19,706 bases of DNA, from assembly GCA_039586575.1 (NCBI GenBank), contig JBDHKD010000053.1, forward strand, positions 1 through 19,706, given 5' to 3'. Shown here piece by piece: positions 13,454 to 19,706 of this stretch (position 1 is the first letter of the stretch; each line of letters begins with the position of its first letter). This DNA is from G020344215 sp039586575 (GTDB taxonomy: Bacteria > Gemmatimonadota > Gemmatimonadetes > Palauibacterales > KS3-K002). The notes below the pieces were generated by a model. It was not told the DNA's origin. It did no database searches and saw only the letters and a list, made by a program, of their open reading frames with translations. The position numbers and the translations under genes were made by a program.

Positions 13454-14224
13454 ATGCTAGGAAACATCATCTTATTCGTGGTCGTCGCCGCGATCGTCGT
13501 CGGTGTTCTGTATTTCGGCTCCGCGCTGGTGCGGATGCCGGCGGCGTCGGCGAAGCGGGCCGGCATGATCGCGGGGATTGCTACGATCGTGCTGCTGGCT
13601 CTGGGCCTCTATCTCGGCCTCGTCTGGGCGCCGGCCGAACGGCTCATGGGGGATGTCTACCGGATCATGTACATCCACTTCCCCAGCTGGGTGGGCAGCG
13701 CCGCCGGCTACCTGACGGCCTTCCTGGCCAGTATCGCCTATCTCAAGACGCGCAACGCCGGCTACGACTACGTGGCGCTCGCCGGCGCCGAGATCGGACT
13801 CCTGTTCAACGTGACGGGGCTCATCACCGGCGCGTTCTGGGGCCGGCCCACCTGGGGTGTCTACTGGACCTGGGACCCGCGGCTCACCACGACCGCGATC
13901 ATGGCGATCACCTTCGCCGGCTACCTAGTGCTGCGCGCCTTCATGGAAGATCCGGAAGGCCGCGCCCGCGCCGCCGCGCTGGTGGCGATCGTCGGCTTCG
14001 TCAACGTCCCCATCGTCTACTTCTCGGTCCGCTGGTGGCGCACGCTGCACCAGGTGCAGTCGAGTCCGGAGACCGTCGACGCGCCGATGGTCTGGGCCCT
14101 GCGCACGATGATGGTGGCGTTCGTCTTGCTCTTCATCTTCCTGCTGACCCAGCGCTTCAGGCTCGCCCGCATCCGCGGCGAAGAGGAGATGGAAGCCATG
14201 AGATTGGAGGTGGCGGGTGACTAG
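13454..14224 (+). CDS. ccmC: Cytochrome c maturation protein CcmC
   Basis: Haem-handling membrane protein that loads haem onto the periplasmic chaperone CcmE. The tryptophan-rich haem-binding motif WGRPTWGVYWTWDPRLT is at about 129-145, flanked by the two axial-ligand histidines, His75 (YIHFPSW) and His199 (LHQVQ). The 256 aa include the usual six helices plus an extra hydrophobic N-terminal segment (residues 4-24), so the protein is longer than typical CcmC. The tryptophan motif is shared with CcsA/CcmF, but the length and position after ccmB support CcmC. The ATG at 13454 has a weak GGGGA upstream; a later start would delete only the extra helix. It overlaps the next gene by 8 nt. Confidence 0.93.
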   Translation: MLGNIILFVVVAAIVVGVLYFGSALVRMPAASAKRAGMIAGIATIVLLALGLYLGLVWAPAERLMGDVYRIMYIHFPSWVGSAAGYLTAFLASIAYLKTRNAGYDYVALAGAEIGLLFNVTGLITGAFWGRPTWGVYWTWDPRLTTTAIMAITFAGYLVLRAFMEDPEGRARAAALVAIVGFVNVPIVYFSVRWWRTLHQVQSSPETVDAPMVWALRTMMVAFVLLFIFLLTQRFRLARIRGEEEMEAMRLEVAGD

Positions 14225-14429
14225 ATCAGGTCTCGTAGCTGCCATCGTTGCCTTGGCGGCCATCGTTTTCGTCTTCGCCGTCGTGCCGGGCATGCGCGAC
14301 GCCGGCTTCATCATCCGCGCCTACGTGATCACCGCGGTCATCGTCGGCGGTTACACCTGGTTCCTGGCGCGGCGCCTCGACCAGGTGGAGAAGGGTGGGG
14401 GAACGCCGCCGGAGGAGACGGCCGGCTAG
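14217..14429 (+). CDS. ccmD: Small CcmD-like membrane protein
   Basis: A 70-aa protein starting with GTG inside the end of ccmC. Two hydrophobic stretches are seen: residues about 6-24 and 31-50. The second (AYVITAVIVGGYTWFLARRL) has the Tyr-Val near the start of a single helix and an Arg-rich cytoplasmic end, as in CcmD, which stabilises the CcmABC-CcmE complex. Classical CcmD has only one helix, so the additional N-terminal helix is unusual. Assignment depends mainly on position and size. The genes for CcmE, CcmF and CcmH do not follow; the strand switches and repeat copy C begins 14 nt downstream. Confidence 0.65.
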   Translation: MTRSGLVAAIVALAAIVFVFAVVPGMRDAGFIIRAYVITAVIVGGYTWFLARRLDQVEKGGGTPPEETAG

Positions 14430-14442
14430 AGAGGCGCGGCTT

Positions 14443-14548
14443 GGGTCGCCGAGGGGTCGTCTCACTGCATGTCGCGCGGCTCGGTTGCAGGAGCGGCAGC
14501 TGCGCTGCCGCCGCGCTCCGAATTGCGTTCGACGACCCCTCGGCTCCC
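14443..14548 (-). repeat. Structured intergenic element, copy C (106 nt)
   Basis: Third copy, on the minus strand. The outer stem pairs 14531-14544 with 14448-14461 (14 bp, perfect), with a third sequence version after the constant GCCGA. The internal hairpin pairs 14504-14511 with 14493-14500 (8 bp, loop GCA when read on the minus strand). The core blocks align without gaps to copies A and B. It lies between the convergent ccmD and beta-propeller genes, in the 3' flank of the latter. Confidence 0.85.
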
Positions 14549-14619
14549 AATGACAACGCCGCGGCCGCCAAGCGGCGCTGAGCGACCCCCGACCCCAGCA
14601 CCCCGCAAATCCGCGTCGG

Positions 14620-15948
14620 TCACTCCGGGAAGTCTCCGTCGATGCGCCAACCGATGACGTACTGCACGTCCTGCTCGTCCGACCAGACCGTGTACATGTA
14701 CCAGGTCCCGGTCTCCGCGTCACGGACGAAACGCGGCACGCGCCCCAATATCAGGTCCGTTCCCGGTAACGTCGCCACACCCAGGTAGCGCCCCGCGTCG
14801 TCGAACACGTCCCATTCCGCGGAGCCCCGGGGACCTGTCCACCAGGGGCTCCAACCCTTCTGCTCGTTGGCCGTCAGGTCGCGGAGCGGCCGCACGTGCT
14901 GCACGATGACGGTGCCCGCCGGGCCGCAGATGATGCGGCGGAAGGCCGGGTAGCTGCTCTCGTAGCGGAACGTGGACTTGATCGCCGCCGCCCGCTCGAG
15001 CGGAACCTGATACTCCTGAAACACCTCTTCCCAGCGCCGCGTGATGACCGACTGATCCTCAGCGGTCAGCGGCAGCGGCTCCCACGGTAGGCTAAAGACG
15101 CGGTCGACCGTTCCCTGCGGACCGTACCAGAGGAGCCGATACTCGTCGCTGCGACCGGCCACCAACCCATCGCCGCACAGGACATAATCCATATGCCCGC
15201 GGTAGTAGTAGCGCAGAGTCGCATCCCCCTCACGGGCGAACGTCTGCGACGTGGGAACGCGGGCCACGGTGTCGAGGACCGCGCCGCGCACGTCGCGCGC
15301 CAGGACCAAGTCGAGCGTGTCGGCCGGAGGCCGGTCGGGCCCTAAGAGTGGGGCCAGGCCCGACACGATGCGCCCCGTGGCCGCGTCGCTGTCCCAGCCA
15401 GTGTAATAGTACCCTTCGCCCGGCAGCGTGGAGAAGCTGCCCAGCCAGGTCCCGTCCGGCCCGAACGCGTGCATCTGGGCGTTCGAATCGTCTTGCACCA
15501 GCAGCGTGTCACCCGGCCCGGGGAGCACCCTCAGGACCCCATCCCCGAACTCACCCGGTCCCTTACCCTGTGTCCCGACCGTCTGCTCGTAGACGCCGTC
15601 CGCCGAGAAGAAGCGCAGGTGATGCGCCATCCCATCGGCGGCGACGATGCGACGATCCGACAGAATGGTTAGGCCCGTGATCTCGCCGAACTCGTACTCC
15701 GGCTCGCCCTCCACGGCACCGATCCGCAAGACCTCGGTGAACTCCCAGCCCTCGCCCTCACGCCAGAGCGGTGTGCCGAAGTTCTCGACCACCTCTATCC
15801 CGGCGCTGTCGCGCACGACGCCCTCCCAGGCCGCCGCCGAGATCGACGATTCGCCGCAGGCTAGAACGACGACGGCGCAGGTGAGTGTGCAGGCAGCGGC
15901 GAGCAGCGCCGAGTCGCGCGCGATCGGGAGACTTCGATGGGATGACAT
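14620..15948 (-). CDS. 6-bladed beta-propeller lipoprotein, paralogue 1
   Basis: A 442-aa predicted lipoprotein. The signal peptide ends in the lipobox VVVLAC with the acylated Cys at residue 31, followed by GESS. The mature part is a beta-propeller of the NHL/6-bladed type (DUF5128-like). Repeating units include ITGLTILSDRRIVAADGM, then GTQGKGPGEFG and DTLLVQDDSNAQMHAFGPDG, a layout seen in secreted propellers of Gemmatimonadota and Bacteroidota. I chose the ATG at 15948 because it has a strong AGGAGG. The frame stays open 68 codons further upstream, but that stretch is the tail of paralogue 2 in another frame. It is the last of four tandem paralogues and the most diverged at its C-terminus (GDFPE). 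No catalytic motif is visible; a binding or scaffold role is inference. Confidence 0.85.
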   Translation of the reverse strand: MSSHRSLPIARDSALLAAACTLTCAVVVLACGESSISAAAWEGVVRDSAGIEVVENFGTPLWREGEGWEFTEVLRIGAVEGEPEYEFGEITGLTILSDRRIVAADGMAHHLRFFSADGVYEQTVGTQGKGPGEFGDGVLRVLPGPGDTLLVQDDSNAQMHAFGPDGTWLGSFSTLPGEGYYYTGWDSDAATGRIVSGLAPLLGPDRPPADTLDLVLARDVRGAVLDTVARVPTSQTFAREGDATLRYYYRGHMDYVLCGDGLVAGRSDEYRLLWYGPQGTVDRVFSLPWEPLPLTAEDQSVITRRWEEVFQEYQVPLERAAAIKSTFRYESSYPAFRRIICGPAGTVIVQHVRPLRDLTANEQKGWSPWWTGPRGSAEWDVFDDAGRYLGVATLPGTDLILGRVPRFVRDAETGTWYMYTVWSDEQDVQYVIGWRIDGDFPE

Positions 15949-15988
15949 AGGATCCTCCTGCCAGTCTTGGCGGATGGCCTCGCTGCCC

Positions 15989-17317
15989 TCAATCCGGCAC
16001 GCGTCCGTCCAGACGCCAGGCGACGACGTACTCGACATCTTGCTCGTCCGACCAGACCGTGTACATGTACCATGTCCCGGTATCCGCGTCGCGGACGAAG
16101 CGACCTGTGCGTATTGCTGCCACCGCATCGGTACCCGGCAACGCCGCCGCACCGAGGTAGCGCCCTTCGCTGTCGAACACGTCCCATTCCAGGGTGCCCG
16201 TGGGGCGCGTCCACCCGGGGTTGAACTCCCGCCGCTCGTCCGCCGTCAGATCGCGGACGGGCCGGAGGTGCTGCACGAGGACGGTGGCCGCCGGCCCGCA
16301 GATGAAGCGGCGGTAGGCCGGATACGTGCTCTCGAAGCGCAAGCTTGACCTGATCGCCGCCGCCCGCTCGGGCGGAACCTGATACTGCCTAAACACCTCG
16401 TCCCAGCGCCGCACGATGATCGATCGATCGTCTTCCGTCAGCGGCAGCGGCTCCCAGGCCAGGCTGAAGACGCGGCGGACCGCTCCATCGGGACCGTACC
16501 AGAGGAGCCGATACTCGTCGCTGCGACCGGTCACGAGGCCGTCGCCGCACAGGTCGAAATCGGTATAACCGCGGTAGTAGTATCGCAGGGTCGCGTCGCC
16601 TTGGCGGGAGAATGCCTGCGATGTGGGAATACGCGCCACGGTATCGATGACCGCGCCGCGCACGTCGCGCGCCAGGACGATGTCGAGCGTGTCGCGAGGT
16701 GTGTCGGGCAGCATGAGCGCAGTGTGTTTCGACACGAGGCGCCCCTCCCCCCGGTCGTCATCCCAGCCGGAGATGTAGTAGCCCTCGCCCGGGAGCAGGG
16801 AGAAGCTGCCCACGAGGGTCCCGTCGGGCGCGATCGCGTGCATCTGGGCGTTCCTGACGTCCTGCACCAAGAGTGTATCCCCCGGCCCATGGAGCAGCCC
16901 CAGGGGCCCGTCGCCGAACTCGCCGGGTCCCTGGCCCTGCGTTCCCACCGTCTGCTCGTAGACGCCGTCCGCCGAGTAGAAGCGCAGGTTGTGCGACATC
17001 GCGTCCGCCACCGCGACACGACGATCCGCGAGCACCGTCATCCCCGTGATGCGGCCGAACTCGTACTCCGGCTCGCCCTCCACGGTGCCGATCCGCAGGA
17101 TCTCGGTGAACTGCCAGCGCTCTCCTTCGCGCCACAGAGGGGTTCCGAAGTTCTCGACCACCTCTATCCCGGCGCTGTCGCGCACGACGCCGTCCCAGAC
17201 GGCCGCCGACATGGACGATTCGCCGCAGCCGAGCACGACAACGGCGCAGGTGAGCGTGCAGGCGGCGGCGAGCAGCGCCGCGCCCGGCGCGATCGGGAGA
17301 CTTCGATGGGATGACAT
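15989..17317 (-). CDS. 6-bladed beta-propeller lipoprotein, paralogue 2
   Basis: 442 aa, the same length as paralogue 1 and very similar along its whole length. The leader is nearly identical (MSSHRSLPIAPGAALLAAAC) with lipobox VVVLGC and Cys31. The 5' flank, including the AGGAGG ribosome site and about 30 further bases, is shared almost base for base with paralogue 1, so these two arose by a recent tandem duplication. Propeller landmarks: RRVAVADAMSHNLRFYSADG, GTQGQGPGEFGDG, PTSQAFSRQGDATLRYYYRG and a C-terminal WYMYTVWSDEQDVEYV. A Cys in the DLCGDG loop and another in RRFICGPA are kept in all four paralogues and could form a disulfide. Specific function unknown. Confidence 0.85.
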   Translation of the reverse strand: MSSHRSLPIAPGAALLAAACTLTCAVVVLGCGESSMSAAVWDGVVRDSAGIEVVENFGTPLWREGERWQFTEILRIGTVEGEPEYEFGRITGMTVLADRRVAVADAMSHNLRFYSADGVYEQTVGTQGQGPGEFGDGPLGLLHGPGDTLLVQDVRNAQMHAIAPDGTLVGSFSLLPGEGYYISGWDDDRGEGRLVSKHTALMLPDTPRDTLDIVLARDVRGAVIDTVARIPTSQAFSRQGDATLRYYYRGYTDFDLCGDGLVTGRSDEYRLLWYGPDGAVRRVFSLAWEPLPLTEDDRSIIVRRWDEVFRQYQVPPERAAAIRSSLRFESTYPAYRRFICGPAATVLVQHLRPVRDLTADERREFNPGWTRPTGTLEWDVFDSEGRYLGAAALPGTDAVAAIRTGRFVRDADTGTWYMYTVWSDEQDVEYVVAWRLDGRVPD

Positions 17318-17359
17318 AGGATCCTCCTGCCAGTCTTGGCGGACGGCCTCGCTTTTCCC

Positions 17360-18685
17360 TCAATCCGGCATGCGTCCGTCGATCCGCCAGGCGAGCACGT
17401 AGTGCACGTCCAGCTCATCGGACCAGACCGAGTACATGTACCAAGTGCCGGTGGTCGCGTCTTGGACGAAGCGAGGAGTGCGCCGGCCCGCCGCCCAGTC
17501 GGTTCCCGGGAAGGCTGCCGCGCCCAGGTAGCGCCCCTCGCTGTCGAACACGTCCCATTCCAGCGTGCCTGGGAGGCCTGCCGTATCGACGCGAAACTCC
17601 TTCCGCTCGGCGGCAGTCAGGTCGCGAACGGGCCGCACGTGTTGAACGATGACGGTGGCCGCCGGGCCGCAGATGAAGCGGCGATAGGCCGGGTAGCTGC
17701 TCTCGAAGCGGAGCGTCGACTTGAACGCCGCCGCCCGCTCGGGCGGAACCTGACGCTGCTGAAACACCTCGTCCCAACGGTGCACGATGACCGACTGGTC
17801 CTCATCGGTCATCGGCAGCGGCTCCCACGGTAGGCTGAACACGTGGTCGACCGTTCCATCCGGGCCGTACCAGAGGAGCCGATACTCGTCGCTGCGACCG
17901 GTCACGAGACCGTCGCCGCAGAGGTCGAAGTCCGGCTGGCCGCGGTAGTAGTAGCGCAGGAACACGTCGCCCTCACGGACGAACCTTTGCGACGTTGGAA
18001 TGCGCGCCACGGTGTCGAGCACCGCACCGTGCACGTCGCGCGCCAGGACGATGTCGAGCGTGTCGACCGGCTGGTCGGGCAGCTGGAGTGGGGTGTGTTT
18101 CGACACGAGGCGCCCGGTGGGCCGGTATTCATCCCACCCGGAGTCGCGGTAGCCCCCGCTCGGCAGCAAGGAGAAGCTGCCCAGCAAGGTCCCGTCCGGC
18201 GCCATCGTATGATTCTGGGCGTTCGTGTAGTCCTGTACCAGCAACGTATCAGCCGGACCGTGCAGCAGCCACAACCCCCCGTCGCCGAACTCGCCGGGTC
18301 CCTGACCCTGCGTTCCCACCGTCTGCTCGTAGACGCCGTCCGCCGAGAAGAACCGCACGTTGTGCGACATGGCGTCCGCGACGACGACGCGACGATCCGA
18401 CAGCACGGCCAGGCCGGTGATCTGGCCGAACTGATACTCGGGCTCGCCCTCCACCGCTCCGATCCGCAGGACCTCGGTGAACTCCCAGCGCTCGCCCTCG
18501 CGCCAGAGCGGCGTGCCGAAGTTCTCGACAACTCTTATGCCGGCGCTGTCGCGCACGACGCCGTCCCAGACGGCCGCCGAGATCGACGATTCGCTGCAGG
18601 CGAGCACGACGGCGGCGCAGGTGATCGCGCCTGCGGCGAGCAACGCTACGCCGGGTCCGCTTGATAGAACTCGCTGGGCTAGCAT
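17360..18685 (-). CDS. 6-bladed beta-propeller lipoprotein, paralogue 3
   Basis: 441 aa. The signal peptide differs from those of paralogues 1 and 2 (MLAQRVLSSGPGVALLAAGA) but ends in the same type of lipobox, AVVLAC, with Cys30. The mature domain begins SESSISAAVWDGVVRDSAGI and keeps all propeller landmarks, including DAMSHNVRFFSADG, GTQGQGPGEFGDG and CGDGLVTGRSDEYRLLWYG. The C-terminal WYMYSVWSDELDVHYVLAW matches paralogue 4 (SVWSDELDV) rather than 1 and 2 (TVWSDEQDV), so 3 and 4 form the second sub-pair. The ATG is preceded by GGGAGGT. It is separated from its neighbours by about 42-44 nt on each side, consistent with one operon. Confidence 0.85.
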   Translation of the reverse strand: MLAQRVLSSGPGVALLAAGAITCAAVVLACSESSISAAVWDGVVRDSAGIRVVENFGTPLWREGERWEFTEVLRIGAVEGEPEYQFGQITGLAVLSDRRVVVADAMSHNVRFFSADGVYEQTVGTQGQGPGEFGDGGLWLLHGPADTLLVQDYTNAQNHTMAPDGTLLGSFSLLPSGGYRDSGWDEYRPTGRLVSKHTPLQLPDQPVDTLDIVLARDVHGAVLDTVARIPTSQRFVREGDVFLRYYYRGQPDFDLCGDGLVTGRSDEYRLLWYGPDGTVDHVFSLPWEPLPMTDEDQSVIVHRWDEVFQQRQVPPERAAAFKSTLRFESSYPAYRRFICGPAATVIVQHVRPVRDLTAAERKEFRVDTAGLPGTLEWDVFDSEGRYLGAAAFPGTDWAAGRRTPRFVQDATTGTWYMYSVWSDELDVHYVLAWRIDGRMPD

Positions 18686-18729
18686 AGAACCTCCCGTGTT
18701 GACGGCTCGGGGGCAGCCGCGCTTTACTC

Positions 18730-19706
18730 TCAGTCCGGCATGGCTCGGTCGATGCGCCAGGCGAGCACGTACTGCACGTCCAGCTCATCGGACCAGACCG
18801 AGTACATGTACCATGCCCCGGTGGCCGCGTCGTGGAAGAATTTCGCGTTGCGCCATCCCGCCACCCAGTCCGTTCCCGGAAAGGCCGCCGTGCCCAGGTA
18901 GCGCCCTTCGCTGTCGAACACGTCCCATTCCAAAGTGCCGGGGAGCCCCCCGGGCGCGACCGGTAACTGCTTCCGCTCGTCACCCGTCAGGTCGCGGACG
19001 GGCCGCACGTGCTGCACGAGGACGGTGGTCGCGGGGCCGCAGATGAAGCGGCGATAGGCGGGGTAGGTGCTCTCGAAGCGGAGCGTAGCCTTGATCGCCG
19101 CCGCTCGATCCAGCGGGACCTGATACTGCTGAAACACCTCGTCCCAGCGCCGCACGATGATCGACTGATCCTCATCGGTCATCGGCAGCGGCTCCCATGG
19201 TAGGCTGAAGACGCGCACGACCGTCCCGCCCGGGCCGTACCAGAGCAAGCGGTACTCGTCGCTGCGACCGGTCACGATGCCGTCACCGCAGAGGTCGAAG
19301 TCGGGGGCGCCGCGGTAGTAGTAGCGGAGGTTCGCGTCGCCCTGGCGGGCGTACCTCTGCGACGTCGGAATGCGCGCCACGGTATCGAGGACCGCGCCGT
19401 GCACGTCGCGCGCCAGGATGATGTCGAGCGTGTCGACCGGAGGCTCATCGGGTAGCAGCATCGGGATGAGGCTCGACACGAGGCGGCCCGTGGCTGCGTC
19501 GCTATCCCAGGCGGACGGATAGTATCCCGCGCTCGGCCGCGTCGGGAAGCTGCCCAGCCAGCTACCGTCCGGCGCGATCGTGTGCATCTGGCCGTTCGTC
19601 GGATCGCGCACCACCATTGTGTCACCCGGCCCCTCGAGTAATCCCAGGAACCCGTCGCCGAACTCGCCGGGGCCCTGACCCTGCGTTCCCACCGTCTGCT
19701 CGTAGA
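18730..19706 (-). CDS. 6-bladed beta-propeller lipoprotein, paralogue 4 (5' end beyond window)
   Basis: The C-terminal ~324 residues of the fourth paralogue; the frame is open to the window edge, where the translation enters at YEQTVGTQGQGPGEF. By comparison with the others about 115 residues, including the lipoprotein signal, are missing to the right. Landmarks present: DTLDIILARDVHGAVLDTVA, PTSQRYARQGDANLRYYYRG, CGDGIVTGRSDEYRLLWYG, RRFICGPATTVLVQHVRPV and SVWSDELDVQYVLAWRID. It is closest to paralogue 3 at the C-terminus. The GTG near 19692 is internal, not a start. Whether more paralogues follow upstream cannot be seen. Confidence 0.85.
   Translation of the reverse strand, partial: YEQTVGTQGQGPGEFGDGFLGLLEGPGDTMVVRDPTNGQMHTIAPDGSWLGSFPTRPSAGYYPSAWDSDAATGRLVSSLIPMLLPDEPPVDTLDIILARDVHGAVLDTVARIPTSQRYARQGDANLRYYYRGAPDFDLCGDGIVTGRSDEYRLLWYGPGGTVVRVFSLPWEPLPMTDEDQSIIVRRWDEVFQQYQVPLDRAAAIKATLRFESTYPAYRRFICGPATTVLVQHVRPVRDLTGDERKQLPVAPGGLPGTLEWDVFDSEGRYLGTAAFPGTDWVAGWRNAKFFHDAATGAWYMYSVWSDELDVQYVLAWRIDRAMPD

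Noticed and set aside
6084..14548. CRISPR array explanation for the repeated element
   Set aside because: The copies are ~107 nt, kilobases apart, in both orientations, and separated by genes; there are no regular spacers and no cas genes.
15949..16152. 68-codon upstream extension of propeller paralogue 1
   Set aside because: It lacks signal-peptide character and overlaps the 3' end of paralogue 2; the ATG at 15948 has a strong AGGAGG and a lipoprotein leader matching paralogue 2.
16601..17314. Plus-strand frames (also at 17843-18664) opposite the propeller genes
   Set aside because: They recur at equivalent places in each paralogue simply because the minus-strand genes are repeated; there is no Shine-Dalgarno and no protein character.

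Overview
The window is a GC-rich stretch of bacterial chromosome. Genes are tightly packed and many stop and start codons overlap. Most genes are housekeeping genes with no sign of phage, insertion sequence or CRISPR. The gene set points to a Gram-negative bacterium: cytochrome c maturation genes, a PorV/PorQ-like outer-membrane protein, PilT, and a tandem family of secreted lipoprotein 6-bladed beta-propellers. My best guess is Gemmatimonadota or a close FCB-type relative. That is inference from gene content only.

Layout. 1-431 (-): 5' part of an inositol-monophosphatase-family gene, divergent from trpS. 504-2184 (+): trpS overlapping an mgtC-type membrane protein gene. 2191-5793 (+): a promoter, then an operon of a D-2-hydroxyacid dehydrogenase, pilT, a DapA-superfamily aldolase with HOGA1-like signatures, and a DUF456 membrane protein. 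5794-6283: a 490-base non-coding gap holding the first copy of a structured repeat and an intrinsic terminator just before purA. 6284-7576 (+): purA. 7588-10480 (+): the conserved translation block rpsP-rimM-trmD-rplS-rnhB, with recognisable promoters before rpsP and rplS. 10483-10728 (-): a short TPR fragment, probably a gene remnant. 10879-10988: second repeat copy. 11007-11819 (-): predicted outer-membrane beta-barrel protein. 11978-14429 (+): ccmABCD, the haem-handling part of System I cytochrome c maturation. 14443-14548 (-): third repeat copy. 14620-19706 (-): four tandem paralogous lipoprotein beta-propeller genes, the last cut by the window edge.

The most interesting signal is a dispersed ~107-nt element present three times (6084-6190 +, 10879-10988 +, 14443-14548 -), always between genes. 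All copies share a gapless sequence core. The outer stem is 11-14 bp and differs in sequence between copies, yet pairs perfectly in each. An internal 8-bp hairpin with a GNA triloop also shows compensatory changes. That pattern implies selection on RNA (or single-stranded DNA) structure. I cannot match it to a named RNA family. Copy A ends 58 nt before a U-tract terminator, giving a possible ~190-nt small RNA or purA leader.

Functionally, the translation block couples ribosomal proteins S16 and L19 with rRNA and tRNA maturation. The ccm block implies periplasmic c-type cytochromes. The propeller array looks like a lineage-specific expansion of surface or periplasmic lipoproteins.
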